Positions 35,662 through 47,245 of a stretch of 64,000 bases of DNA are shown one piece after another (positions within the stretch are counted from its first letter, which is position 1; each line of letters starts with the position of its first letter). The stretch is from Laccaria trichodermophora (lineage: Eukaryota > Basidiomycota > Agaricomycetes > Agaricales > Hydnangiaceae). Location: assembly GCA_018417955.1 (NCBI GenBank), contig JACTVC010000009.1, positions 1,364,001 to 1,428,000 of the forward strand, in the 5' to 3' direction. The notes beneath the pieces are model-generated. The model made no database searches. It was not told the origin of the DNA and worked only from the letters and a program-made list of their open reading frames with translations. A program made the position numbers and the translations under genes.

Positions 35662-38204
35662 ATGGATCTTCTGTTCACAGATGACTCGGGGGGACTACCT
35701 ACGATTGAATTCCGAACGGTCAAGGGGGACTCTTGGATGGCCCTCAACGCTTCCGCGATAACGATCCCAGTGGAAGCCATGGACTACCGATCACGTAGAG
35801 CAGACGAACACCGCGATAAGGGACCGACAGGGGTGTTTCTGGAGATGGAATGGGCGCTGGACATGGACTGGTATGACCACGACGCTAGTTGGCGACCTTT
35901 CATACCCATGAAGCCAAACGATTCGACCATAGGGACCTTGAGTGAAAGTGGGCAAGACTGGTTCTTCGATCTAGAATCACCCATGCCCTGGGAGCAAGGC
36001 GACAGTGGGGGATTTACTATCCCAGGACATGCTCGTTCGATGGTTGACACAGACCTTGCCCTCTGGTCTTGGCTTATCGACGAGATCACGGTACATCGCC
36101 CATTCCCCTGCGACTCCGCTCATCCACACCCCTACGATTACGATATTCTCCTTCGGGGATTCGGCAGCAGTGAGGAGTTACAGGCAGCAGGAGCAGCTGT
36201 GAAGAGACTAGCGGTCGACTACTTGAGCTTCCTCACATGGTGGACGCTCTCAATCTCTCGGTGGGAAGCGGAACTTGACGTCCCAATGGCAGATCAGATC
36301 AAGAGCCTTCGTCTCGAACGCTTCTGCAGGCGAGGGGTGCTATAGTGGACTTGGAACAACACTGGCAGGAAATCAACATCGCAAACCTTCTGCGACATGG
36401 AGTGCCAATCACTTACCCATGGTCACCTTCACTTTCTATCTCACCACGCTTTCGTTCTCTTGCCCCTCGCATCCTACAAGCATATGACGAACGTCGGGTC
36501 TCGACAGGAGGTGAAGTCCGCTCTACGGACTTTGACGACTGGGCCGAAGAATTCGCGATTATTCAATGGTACGATCGCTTCTTCCAGGAGATTTCTGTTG
36601 TGGGACGACCAGATCCCGACGTTCGGTTTGATAATGACTGGGAGTATTTTGTCATTGACTTTCAGGGTTGGTCACGCCGTCGCATTCACATGAGCGTCGC
36701 CCAGGAATATTATATACTCTTTGCGTCAACAGTATGCCGGGATAAGCATGGGACAACTGTCCTCTTTTGTCGTTGGGAGCCATTGAACAACCTCACAGAC
36801 GGACTTCCTCACCTTGTCAGACCCACTGAGCTGAGTGAGGAATGCAGCAGCTTTACGAGGGGATCATGCGAGATACGAGAGTTACACAAGTCTAAACACG
36901 CTCCGGTCTCAGGCAAGCAATTCGATCTGGACGGCTGCCTCATACTCCCATCGCCACCCGCCGGTACATCTCACGGCAGATCACGTCCACGAAAACACAA
37001 AACCAGGAGTGACCTCTCTCCTGGCCCTAGTCGATGGCTCCAGTTAATGATGACAGGTGGCAGACAGCGCAGTTCTGGCTTTTCAGACAGTGAATCCGCA
37101 AGTACATCACAATTGCGTCCAGCATCTCAGATCTCCTCCACCAATCGCAGCCGAGGTCGTTCGGCCTCTCCACGCCCCCAGAGTTATCAACAACGTTGCG
37201 CTAGCCCCTCATCAAGAGATACGGTTGGGCGGCAGCGAGCAGTGGCGAAACTAGAGGAGGAATGTAGCATCATCACTTACCACGGCACCATTTGGTCAAT
37301 CCCAGCCAACCTCGATTGGGATACCTCCTTTTATAGGGAGAGCATTCTACTATTTCCAGATAGTCGTACGCTAACTCGCCTTCGTTACTGGGCAGCCTGC
37401 GATCCTGCGATCTCGACCATACGCCAGCTCCTGGACCTAGCAATTTCTCGCAACATGAAGTTCATTATGGCGACGAAGATTGGGGATTTGAAGACCTTCA
37501 AACCCGTCGCTACTCCAGAACTGTCTGAGCTGACAAAGCGCACGTACGAAACCGGTTTCCAGGAGGAGCACCTCAAGGATATCAATGGTGGCGCAGCTTT
37601 CCACGATCAATACATGGGCAAGCTGGCCGATATCCTACGGCGACCACAAGCTAGGGCCCTCATCAGCATGGGGGGCCCCACAGCCTGGATTGCCAAACGC
37701 TATGGCGGACCTTCCATCATCCAACGCTTCATGAGTGGACCATCGACCCAAGTCACTGTTCATCACAGAGGTGCAGTCACTGCCTCCCCTTTCTTCAACG
37801 ACCCCTTGTTCCACGATCAGATCTCAGCGCAGGAAGAAAACCTCGTCCATGGCTTTGTACCAGCCGAAAACCCGGAACATCACCGCTGGCTATTCCCTAC
37901 CACCGAAATCATGGAAGACTACTGCAATCACTGGCGTGGAGAATGGACGCAAGGTTGTGACCTTATCTTTCACAACATTGCAAAAGGACTGGACCGAGGG
38001 ACAGCCAAGCCATTGACACGGAAAGGTTGGAAGGCCTATCTTCACAGCCCCAATCATGGCACCCGACATCCAACCGTCGTTCTCACCAATGCTCACTTCA
38101 CTCACACAGATGAACTTCTACGCGGTTTTCCTGGCTTATGGCATGGGAGACGCATCGCCGATATCCTCGTTCCCATTCCTTTCAATTCGTCAGATGGAAA
38201 TTAG
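35662..38204 (+). pseudogene. Extra retrotransposon ORF3, unknown, frameshifted
   Basis: I do not recognise this protein. It lies in sense between integrase and the 3' LTR. ATG 35662 opens MDLLFTDDSGG. The frame runs to TAG at 36343-36345 and resumes in another frame (36345-38204). Alignment to the copy in the second element (RGVL, then DLE) shows about 2 extra nucleotides here, so the ancestral protein was about 846 aa. Conserved blocks are GPTGVFLEMEWALDMDWYD, DFQGW, an Arg/Ser-rich linker (around 37030-37230), FITG-free TKRTYETGFQE, MGKLADILR, GPSTQVTVHHRG, CNHWRGEWTQGCD, and WHGRRIADI near the end. No signal peptide or membrane helix is visible, so an envelope role is unsupported despite the env-like position. 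Similarity to the second element's ORF3 looks well over 50% in the C-terminal third. Confidence 0.85.
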
Positions 38205-38212
38205 GGGGGCTT
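38203..38212 (+). promoter_or_regulatory. Polypurine tract for plus-strand priming
   Basis: AGGGGGGCTT lies immediately before the 3' LTR and overlaps the ORF3 stop codon. The same AGGGGGGCTT stands before the LTR of the second element (58912-58921). Confidence 0.8.
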
Positions 38213-38740
38213 TGTGACATATGCCCAGTACCTGTACAAGTCTCCTGTGGTAATTTCCCTCTTACGACGTTATATTCTCTTTGACTGTTTTGATTGTGCT
38301 TACTTAATGACTGTCACGATTCAACTTGCATTAGTCACACTAGCACACGTGTAGTAGTGACATCTTTTTTCTATTCATCATACCACCACTACGTTCGCTC
38401 GTTGTGCGGCAGCGTCGTATCGCGCCCCCCGTTTGAGTCAAAGTAAGTGATCCGAGTTTGTGAGATCATTGAATATTCTCTTAGAGGTATTCGAATATCC
38501 ATTGGCCTTTCTTCCCGAACTCTGCTTCCTCGAGGATTTCCTGAGGAAGAGCAGATATCGCGCAACGGACATCTGAAGCACTAGCGATCTCTGCGTAGAG
38601 TTCGTGAACAAAGGACTAAGTCGCACGAAGGACGATTAGTCCTCACACCATAGTAACAAGACCTATATTCACGTTTGCCAGACCCTACGTCGTAGCCTCG
38701 ACCACCCACTCCTCCTGTACCTCACAGAACACCTGTTACA
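38213..38740 (+). repeat. 3' LTR
   Basis: 528 bp, the direct partner of 26816-27343. From the CGCGCCCCCC stretch to the end the two LTRs appear identical, and the six differences lie in the first 210 bp. Confidence 0.95.
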
Positions 38741-38879
38741 CACAATGTTGTTGAAGCTAGCTCAAAATTCTTCTATAATATGTCTACATTTCCTAGTACT
38801 ATCTGCCAATCAAGTTCAACAAATGTATGGCTGTCTACAGCACTACAGGACCAATTCAAATAGACAAAACCTTGTACGT

Positions 38880-39110
38880 GTACCATCAACTACAAAGATG
38901 ATGATGGAAGCATACAAATAGCTTGAGTGCCTGAAACCCTGAAACCCTGAATATGAAAGACTACAAAAGGCCCAAAACCCTGAAACCCTGAATGTGGGAA
39001 ACCATCAATTTTCGTGGGAAAAAGGCAAATTTCAGTGTTAGAACGCTGAAAAATTCCTTGAGATCAAGGGTAATAAACGAGTCTCTTCGTAAACTCAGAG
39101 GACTCGTAAT
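38880..39110 (+). repeat. Dispersed repeat, copy E with 5' extension
   Basis: Same as 23245-23430. The two-hairpin part is 38994-39110 and its second pair is ACGAGTC/GACTCGT, a compensated version of ACAAGTC/GACTTGT in copy B. Confidence 0.8.
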
Positions 39111-39149
39111 AGGTCACAAAATATAGCTAACCATCCTCTTTCCTGAGAT

Positions 39150-41250
39150 ATATGCAAACAGGACTGTGGGAATATTTTACCATAAACAGAAAAATGGTTA
39201 TAAAATTGAGACAAATTGCTATAAAATCAAAAAAAAAAAAAGGAAAAATAAGAATAGTACACATTGTTGCTATCATATTGATGGCTAGGCTCAGGGTCTA
39301 TTTGCAAATATAGAACAAAACTCAAAAAATCATAAAGTGATTACATGTCATTGCAGCTGATGGGATGTCAGGAGGGTGGTCACATGACCAATTTCCTAAA
39401 ATTAAACTTGTGTTAGAGGCCATTGCAAGCATGGCAGAAACAAGTCCTCCTTTTTTTGCAAAGGCAATAGAAACCAATTTCTACTTTTTCTCCTTTTTTC
39501 TGTCTTTCTGGGTACATTTTTATCACAAACCAGTAAATCTTCCTATATAAGTCTTCTTCTGGATTCTAAACAAATTACCCCAGCATCATCACCATCAATA
39601 AAAAACATTTCTATGTTTTTCTTATTTTTTTCTTATTTTCTCATTATATGCAGGTAGATTACCATATTTGGAAATCTACCCTAGAGCCTGAAACTGTTAC
39701 CCAACATCATTACTAACAATAAGCACCATCCTTCAATTTTCACAGATTTTATGACTATTTTTAATGGATTACCATATTTGGATGTCTGCTCTATACCCTG
39801 AACACTTTAGCAAACTTATACTACAAAGTTTACTAATATACAATAAAAGACTGCAGATGTCAGACATAGACTACAAAGTTACATTATCTCTACAACAGGA
39901 GCACTTTCAGTGTAGGGCTACAACTTCCATTTGTTGACTATTTTTGGTAACTGATCATGTGACAATCATCCCATCATCCCATTACCAATAGGCTGTAATA
40001 GACAAAGTTATTATTTGCTTGGTTTTCTCCAGTTTTTGGTCAAAGTAGATGATATTTTCTTTTTTGGTATGGACTCTGAAGGTAGTGCCTGACATTCTAC
40101 ATACCATTCAAACTTTCTTTTTTTTTTTCAATTTTTCCACTATATTCCAGCAATTTTTGGATCTATTACCATATTTGGAGCTGGACCCTTGACCCTGACA
40201 ACATTACCAAACATTATCGCAGCAATGAGCACCATCCACCATTTTTTTCTGATTTTTTGCCCATTTTCTGGCTATTCTTTGTTATATTACCATATTTGGA
40301 ACTAGACTCTGGACCCTGACAATGTTACCCAATGATATCTAAGCACCATCCTCCATTTCTTTCTGATTTTATAACAGTTTTCTGGCTTTTTTTGGATATA
40401 TTACCATATATAGAACTAGACCCTGACAAGATTACCCAATGTTATCACTGCAGTGGGCACCATCCCCCATTTTTTTCTGATTTTCTAGCTATTTTCTGGC
40501 TATTTTTGGGTCTATATTACTCTATTTGGAACTAGACACTGGACTCTGACAATGTTACCCAAGGTTATCACTGGCAATAAGCACCATCCCTCATTTCTTT
40601 CTGATTTTCTGGCTATTTTCTAGCTATCTCTGGTTATATTACCATGATGAGAATAGCCTCTGAACCTTGACAACATTACCCAGGGTTATCACCACTATCC
40701 TCCTTTTTTTTTCTGATTTTCTGGCTATTGTTGGCTATATTACCATATTTGGAAATATACCCTGGACCCTGAAAACAACCTCCAACATCATTACCAGCAG
40801 TAAGCAGCACCCTCAATTTTTTTCTGATTTTTCTGCTATTTTATTGCTATTTTACATCTGAAAATGCACACATTTCCTTATTTAGAAATGTGCCCTGAAC
40901 CCTGAAAACAAACTCCAACATCATTACCAGACTGCCCTCAATTTTTTGTGATTTTTGTGATTTTTCTGCTATTTTATTGCTGTTTTACATCTGGAAATGC
41001 GCACATTTCCTTATTTAGAAATGTGCCCTGAACCCTGAAAACAAACTCCAACATCATTACCAGACTACCCTCAATTTTTTGTGATTTTTGTGATTTTTCT
41101 GCTATTTTATTGCTATTTTACATCTGAAAATGCGCACATTTCCTTATTTAGAAATGCGCCCTGGACCCTGAAAACGACCCCCGACGTCGCCACCAACAGT
41201 GAGCAACACCCTAAGCTCATTGTCGCAAGCAGCAAGCCCTTTACAGCTAA
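39150..41250 (+). repeat. AT-rich satellite block, copy of 17.1-18.9 kb
   Basis: Collinear with 17130-18900 from GCCATTGCAAGCATGGCAGA onward, then satellite units (TACCATATTTGGAA...ACCCTGA...AGCACCAT). Near 40870-41170 three nearly identical units of about 125 bp follow one another. No gene is supported. Confidence 0.75.
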
Positions 41251-41281
41251 TATAATGTGTATAGGCTGGATTTGTAAGCAT

Positions 41282-41376
41282 CGGAAATCTCCGAAAATGA
41301 CGTACTTCCCTTGCAGGCTACCTTCAAAATCAAAGGTAGCCCGCAAGGGAAGTACGTCATTTTCGGCTATTTCCAA
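41282..41376. repeat. Long palindrome, 43-bp arms
   Basis: The left arm begins CGGAAATCTCCGAAAATGAC and the right arm mirrors it with a few mismatches near the outer end. The centre is CAAAATCA. It shares its inner stem with 42121-42218. Confidence 0.85.
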
Positions 41377-41978
41377 CACTTAGGAAAGTGACTCGATTAG
41401 TCATCATTTTTGCGAAAATAAAGATTTCTATGTAGCTCTGCCAATTCTGGTCCAAATGACACGGTTTTTTTTGCAGTATGCACTCCTTATTTGTAGGATT
41501 ATTGTTCATTGAGAATAGTTGAAGGTAAATATAAATAAATAGTCCGAAATTAAATTTTGTACTCTACAGCAGACTTTGGTTTCTGTATGCTGAAGTTGAA
41601 CCCACGTGATATCACATGGTTTGAAACAAATACAAACAGTTTCATATACAACATGCATATGTACTTTCACATTCACAACATGTATCCTCACCATACAACC
41701 TTATCCAATCCACTGCAAATAGTGTTCGGCAAGTTGCACCTGTATATGTGTCCTGTTAACTGTTGCCTTCATTGTGGTCTTGGCCAGTCCAAACCCAATG
41801 AACTAAAATGTGTGTTCTGTAGAGGCTATGTCAGTGTGGTCTTGGCTAGTCCAAACCCAATAATGACATTTGCAGATAACATTGTCACTTGCATTTTGCA
41901 CATGCATCACCCTTGTTCTGACTCTCTAGCTAGCTACCATCATCTTGGCCAGTCCAAATGTGGTTGCAAGTTACCAGA

Positions 41979-42019
41979 TAATAATAAACAAGTCTCTTTC
42001 TAAACTCAGAGGACTCATA
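41979..42019 (+). repeat. Dispersed two-hairpin repeat, copy F (3' part only)
   Basis: Only the segment from AATAATAAACAAGTCTCTTT to GGACTCATAAC is present. Confidence 0.65.
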
Positions 42020-42120
42020 ACAACACACTCAAAGTGTTTGAACTGGCCAAGATGATAATGAGCGGATGGCAAAAATAGACGGGAGAGTCTTTGCAGAAGA
42101 GGACACACGAAACATGACAA

Positions 42121-42218
42121 TTCGGAAGTATCCGAAAATGACGTACTTCCCTTGCGGGCTATGGTTGATTTTGAGGGTAGCCTGCAAGGGAAGTACGTCA
42201 TTTTCGGATACTTCCGAA
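42121..42218. repeat. Long palindrome, about 40-bp arms
   Basis: Left arm 42121-42160 (TTCGGAAGTATCCGAAAATG...) and right arm ending CATTTTCGGATACTTCCGAA at 42218. The centre is ATGGTTGATTTTGAG. Arms match except around the G/A of CTTGCGGGCT against AGCCTGCAAG. Confidence 0.9.
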
Positions 42219-42547
42219 GACTCAACGTCAACTTCTGCTTGCTAAGTACAAACCCTGTTGTCATCGTCTTGGTCAATCCAAACATGACACAGAGCATTCT
42301 GTGATGCCACATCCATTGTGTTGTTGTCGTCTTGGTTAATCCAAACACAACACAGAGTATTCTGTGATGCCACATTAGCATGGTCATTGTCTTGAACAAT
42401 CCAAACGCGACACACATAATGCCACATCCAAAGCAGGTGGTGTGCTGTTTGCTTTGCTGTCTTGCACTCTTTGTTGTCTTGGCCAGTCCAAACGATTTGT
42501 GCAATGTATCTATCTACCACATCTTGTCTGTTTCCTTTGCATGCTTG

Positions 42548-43160
42548 TAGTGATGGTCACGGGTAACCCCGGGGTCATTTCGCACTGACCTATACCCCAA
42601 CCCTACCTTCACCCGTACCCCCTCTACGGGTTGGGGTAGTTCTGGGGTATGGGTAAGGGTTTTACGGGGGTCAGAGGGGTCAGAAACCCGTTGAGGGTGG
42701 ACCAAAGGGTTGTCATTCAATGAAGACCACAAAACTTTACAAAACAACACGCGAGAGGAATCTAGTCATATGATATGTAATCCCAACCGAGCTCAAGCTC
42801 ATTCTCATCTCCTATGACGTCCGGAAGAACCGCCGCCGCTTTGATGTCCGCATTTCGCACAAGGTTCAGCTTGCTCCAGGCGCCGAGGCACATCAACGCG
42901 CGTGTCGATGCAACGGTGAGACGATTACGGATGTGCGAAAGGACAAGGCGCCCTTTGCTGAAGACTCGTTCGACATCTGTGGAGGTGGCTGGTGAGAGAA
43001 CAGATCAATGTTGTGATCGGCAATATATTTGAATGAGGAATCAACGTACCAGGAATAGAAAGATAGTTACGCGCCATTCGCGATAAGCGAGGGTAGACGG
43101 CACGCATTTCAACCCACCAGAGAAGTGGGTCTTTGACATTTTCAGGTCCAGTGCTCACTA
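42548..43160 (-). mobile_element. hAT transposon 3' end, truncated
   Basis: The terminus TAGTGATGGTCACGGGTA at 42548 and the following G/C-rich subterminal text (ACGGG, GGGGTA and CCCGTACCC words) are typical of hAT ends. They are followed by the end of a hAT transposase gene. The element is cut at 43160 by the left end of the KDZ transposon, and the rest of it is not on the other side of that transposon. Confidence 0.8.
42762..43158 (-). pseudogene. hAT transposase C-terminal dimerisation domain, fragment
   Basis: Reading the minus strand, NVKDPLLWWVEMRAVYPRL and ARNYLSIP (exon to 43050) are joined by an intron at 42989-43049 (gtacgt...caccag) to ATSTDVERVFSKGRLVLSH and TRALMCLGAW, ending at TAG 42762. 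This is the hAT C-terminal dimerisation signature (DPL.WW..., LSIPATS...ERVFS). Only the last 110 or so residues remain; the catalytic part is missing because the gene is cut at the KDZ boundary. Confidence 0.9.
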
Positions 43161-43262
43161 GTGGGTACCACCTTTATCATAAAAATAAGGTAACTGCCTA
43201 GGGCTCCCTGTGTATAAGTCCACAGTCTTTATGATAGGCATCATTCCAGTTACCATGCCTTT
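43161..43262 (+). repeat. Left terminal inverted repeat of the KDZ element
   Basis: Matches the complement of about 55121-55222. The longest perfect stretch includes AAGGTAACTGCCTAGGGCTC. Confidence 0.9.
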
Positions 43263-43267
43263 TCATT

Positions 43268-44236
43268 AGGCAATTTTCATTAGCTACTTGGCCAATATCA
43301 TTGCGATTTTCATTAGTTATCTGACTGATATCATTGTGATTTTCATTAGTTATCTGGCCAATATCATTGTCATTTTCATTAGATACATGGGCGATATCAT
43401 TGGAAATTTCATTAGCTACTTGGCCAATATCATTGCGATTTTCATTATTTATCTGGCCGATATCATTGCGATTTTCATTAGAAACCTGGGCGATATCATT
43501 GGAAATTTCATTAGCTACTTGGCCAATATCATTGCGATTTTCATTATTTATCTGGCCGATATCATTGTGATTTTCATTAGAAACCTGGGCGATATCATTG
43601 GAAATTTCATTAGCTACTTGGCCAATATCATTGCGATTTTCATTATTTATCTGGCCGATATCATTGCGATTTTCATTAGAAACCTGGGCGATATCATTGG
43701 CAATTTCATTAGCTACTTGGCCAATATCATTGCGATTTTCATTATTTATCTGGCCGATATCATTGTGATTTTCATTAGAAACCTGGGCGATATCATTGGC
43801 AATTTCATTAGCTACTTGGCCAATATCATTGCGATTTTCATTAGAAACCTGGGCGATATCATTGGAAATTTCATTAGCTACTTGGCCAATATCATTGTGA
43901 TTTTCATTAGAAACCTGGGCAATATCATTGGAAATTTCATTACCTACTTGGCCAATATCATTGCGATTTTCATTATTTATCTGGCCGATATCATTGTCAT
44001 TTTCATTAGATACCTGGGCGATATCATTGTCATTTTCATTAGATACATGGGCGATATTATTGGAAATTTCATTAGCTACTTGGCCAATATCATTGCGATT
44101 TTCATTAGTTATCTGGCCGATATCATTGTGATTTTCATTAGATGCCTGGGGGATATTATTGGAATTTTCATTACTTATCTGACCAACATCATTGCGATAT
44201 CATTAATTATCCATGGCACTATAAAGCGAATTTCAT
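43268..44236 (+). repeat. 33-bp minisatellite, left array (about 29 units)
   Basis: The unit has the core GGCCAATATCATTGCGATTTT. Three unit types (TAGCTACTTGGCC, TATTTATCTGGCC, TAGAAACCTGGGC) alternate, giving a 99-bp higher-order repeat. Because 33 is a multiple of three and no unit has a stop, a 324-codon frame stays open by construction; I do not call it a gene. Confidence 0.95.
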
Positions 44237-44572
44237 TCACTATCCATGTGATATCATTTTGATTTTGATTACTTAGCACAGAAATATCAATGCAGCACCT
44301 TACAAAATCTATTCAGAGCACTTTTCATTACTTTTATTGCAGCTTTCAATACTGCTTAATTGGGATTAATTTGCACGGCAAAAAGAGAAATTGAATTCAT
44401 GACCAGCATGTAAGGTGTCAAGAGTGTCAGGGACAGTGTCTACGAGTCACGAAAGCACTTGATCAACCTGAACAACATCTACATTAAAGGATGAGTTGAT
44501 GAAAATATTTAACCGGAACGACATCTACACCAAGGATATGTTAGTTGATGAAAACCATATAAGTGTTCAAAC

Positions 44573-47245
44573 TTACCTTTTGGCCTTCCTTAACTGTGGG
44601 GCTGGGAGGGCAGGATCTTCGCAACCTCGCTTGGTTCCTTTGTGGGTATGTGAGACCATGTTATAGATCTGATCGATGACCCATTGAACGTCTTGGACGG
44701 CCGACCACGCACGTAAGCAAGGGGGAAGATCCGAAGGCAACGCTCGGATCCACCACGAAAGAGCGACGACAACCGTATAGAGGCCGGCAGATCCACCTTT
44801 ACGGAGTAATCGCCAATCCTCATCAGGCGGGGTGTCGTAGACGAACGATGCGTTCTCGGACAACCTCCAGGTCGGCTGAATGGCAAACCACCAAGCCATG
44901 AAGGACGAGCCATAGGTATCCAGGTTGACCTCAGGCGGTACCTCCTTCTTCTTATTCTTGATCCATGCTGCAACCTCAGCAGGACGCGAAGTGGTCGGTA
45001 AGTTCTGCAAAGTATGGTCAGTATGTCGTAGCATAACAACTTGAGTAAAGATAGGAACTTACCCCAGTAGTCGTATTCACGCCTTCTAAACGAAAGAGCG
45101 AGCTAATAAGCTCTTGCCACGCCTTATCCTTCGAAATACCGCGCAGGTAACCCGGCATACCAGTGTTGACAAGCCAAGTAGGGGGATTAGCTGCAAGCCG
45201 AGAAGCCACGTCATCACTATCGACGTCCATTGGCGTTCCTATATCAGAGTCCTGTGTGCCGTCATCAGCGGTTGTAGGTGTCGTGTGCACTTGAGAAGGG
45301 GTAGTGGAGTCCTCGGCTATGGTAGACGGCGCGAGTGAAGCAGGCAGGGTGACAGCTGATGGGAGCTGAGTGGAAGTAGGTGCTGAATGTGGCTCTTGCG
45401 CGGTGAGAGGTTCTGGAGTATGGGTCGGGCTGGCGGATAACGTGGGCTCAAATGCAACTGGGTTAGTACTGGCGGGGCCTGTTGGCACTGGCAGAGGTGG
45501 AGGAGTGGAGGCAGGGGGGAAGGACTCCTTGAGCGCTGTTGCAACAGCGCTCAGAGACAGCTCGTCCGATCTGACGATTCCAATCTCCGGTGGGTCACGA
45601 GCCTCGGAGTTATCGTTGATCCCGTTGACGTTCACCATGACATTCTCAGGCGTCGTGGAAGAGGACCCGTTTCTTGATAAAGGGAGTTCAGTTTGGGGTA
45701 CAACGCAAGGTACGCGTGTCCTCACCTCAATTCTTGGAGCGGACCTAATCTCCTTCCCTGTTCTTCCCCGACGCTTTCTTTCTCGAGCGGGCCTGAACTC
45801 CCTTCCTGTTCTTCCCCAACGCTTTCTTTCTCCTTCGGCGTACCCGATTCCTCCTTGTCGCCTTTCTTTGTGGATTCTATCTCGAACTTCTCCATGGCTT
45901 GGCGCAACAACTCCTTGTTTCGGGCAATATTTGCATCTCGAGTGAGCTCGTACGCCGACTTCCCGCCTTTTTTCTTGGTTTTTACACCTTCTCCCTTCTT
46001 CTTCTTCTCTCCGTCTCTCGCGCTGCCGACGTCCTTGTGGCCTTCTCTCTTATCGACGCCGACTTTTTCATTGGCATCCTCCTCGTTAACGGCACCATTT
46101 TTGTTCTCAACGCCTACCTCATTGTCGTCGGCGTTTTCGGTACCGCTCTCCTCCACTGCTTCAGGTGAGTTAGATTTCGAATTTAACCCTCTTCCTATGC
46201 GGAGCTCAGCAGCTAATGACTTGTTAGCAAACGATTGGCTTATTATGCACAGGACTTACGGAACGCCTTGTGTAGGAAATCGTCAAACGGGTCGACAATA
46301 TGTTCGTCATAGGCGGCCTCTCCAAGAAAACCTTCGAAGTCCAATTCGTCACCCGTCTTGCCACAATTTAACCTTATCCACTAGTTAGCAAGAACACGAC
46401 ACCACGGAAAGTGCATGGCCTTACATGAACGTCATTATTTTACCGTTCTGACGTGGTTCAGGTCCTCCGACTAGGAAAGTCACGAACCATCCCGTTTGCT
46501 TGGAGATTGATTCCCCCATCAGGGATAGAGTGCGGGGAAGCTTATCAATGGCACTGCGGAAACGGTATGTGACTCTTTCTGACACATCATTTCCTTTACT
46601 CACGTCTGGTAGGCTTGATTTCGTTCGTCGGTCTCTGCATCGATCTGGGCTTTCATCGCAGCCCGGCGCTTCCTGACGTCCGCCTTTACTTCCTCTGTTT
46701 CCTCCGTGTACTTGCTTTTGAGGAACGAGTTCATGAAAGCAAAACGCCCTTGAGGAACCTTGATGCCAGGGTTGTCTTCATTCCATTTCTTCTTGTAAGC
46801 CTCCCATTCACTATCTATTACGGTCTTCCATTTAACCTCGTATGTCATCGTCTGATAGACTTGCCATTCTTGGCGAAGCCTTGGTTGCGTGATCTTCAAA
46901 ACGCCCCGAGTTCCCGAACCTGACGTCGAGCCTCGAGTGTGGTTATGAAACCAACTTTTGATCCGCTGCCATTCATGTGAGTGATGTGTATATTCTACGT
47001 CAAGGGCATTCACGTACCTCGTCCTCTTTATCCTTCTTTGCCTTGGTAGCTTCCTCAGGACTGCCAGCAGTAGCAAGTTCGTCCTTTGTAGGCTCTCCGA
47101 GAGGCCATAACTTCCTCCATTCCTTGAGGATGTCAGGAAAAAAATGAGTTGATGTTCTCTTGTCGGCTTGGGAATCGGTGAAGGCCGAAAGGCGTTCCTT
47201 AAGCCATTTCTCTTGTGGTGGGCTGGTCCATTTGCGGCGCGTCAT
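44573..47245 (-). CDS. KDZ companion protein, 786 aa, seven exons
   Basis: I do not know its function. Spliced frame on the minus strand: 47245-47018, 46965-46604, 46553-46425, 46372-46260, 46212-45726, 45672-45063, 45004-44573. This totals 2361 nt with every junction in phase, and introns are 50-58 nt. The N-terminus MTRRKWTSPPQEKWLKERL is basic and aromatic and could bind DNA. The middle contains a Lys/Glu-rich region with SAYELTRDANIARNKELLRQ, and a Pro/Thr/Ser-rich disordered stretch follows. The C-terminal globular part has FMAWWFAIQPTWR and GLYTVVVALSWW. Such proteins are frequent in agaricomycetes next to KDZ transposases (from memory). The exon at 46372 uses the second of two possible acceptors, which keeps frame. 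It starts 256 bp from the divergent gene at 47501, so both probably share a promoter region. Confidence 0.75.

Larger units (their letters stand above)
26811..38745 (+). mobile_element. Ty3/gypsy chromovirus, near-complete
   Basis: The element occupies 26816-38740 (11.9 kb) and is flanked by the 5-bp target duplication CACAA (26811-26815 and 38741-38745). The order is 5' LTR, gag-protease-RT-RNase H, integrase with C-terminal chromodomain, an extra ORF3, a polypurine tract and the 3' LTR. The LTRs differ at six positions by eye, about 98.9% identity, so the insertion is recent. It is not intact: there are a TGA near the gag start, an 11-C run that shifts frame between RNase H and integrase, and a 2-nt shift in ORF3. 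A primer-binding site could not be assigned with confidence. Confidence 0.95.
41770..42500. repeat. Cluster of GTCTTGGCCAGTCCAAAC motifs
   Basis: An 18-bp word with small variants recurs near 41776, 41840, 41944, 42025 (reverse), 42260, 42328, 42388 and 42474; further copies are near 19670, 19740 and 20156. Spacing in 42.24-42.50 kb is about 60-90 bp with ACACAGAGYATTCTGTGATG between copies. No gene is supported in this stretch. Confidence 0.7.

Noticed and set aside
35662..38204. Envelope protein in the env position of the chromovirus
   Set aside because: No signal peptide, membrane helix or cleavage site is visible. Position alone is not enough.
38930..38995. Telomere-like CCCTGAAACCCTGAA repeats
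   Set aside because: There are only two or three units, with the wrong unit for fungal telomeres (TTAGGG), and they are part of a dispersed repeat.
43288..44262. A 324-codon open frame with a repeating hydrophobic peptide
   Set aside because: It follows from a 33-bp repeat with no stop codon. The mirrored array contains single-base changes that break the frame, so there is no coding constraint.
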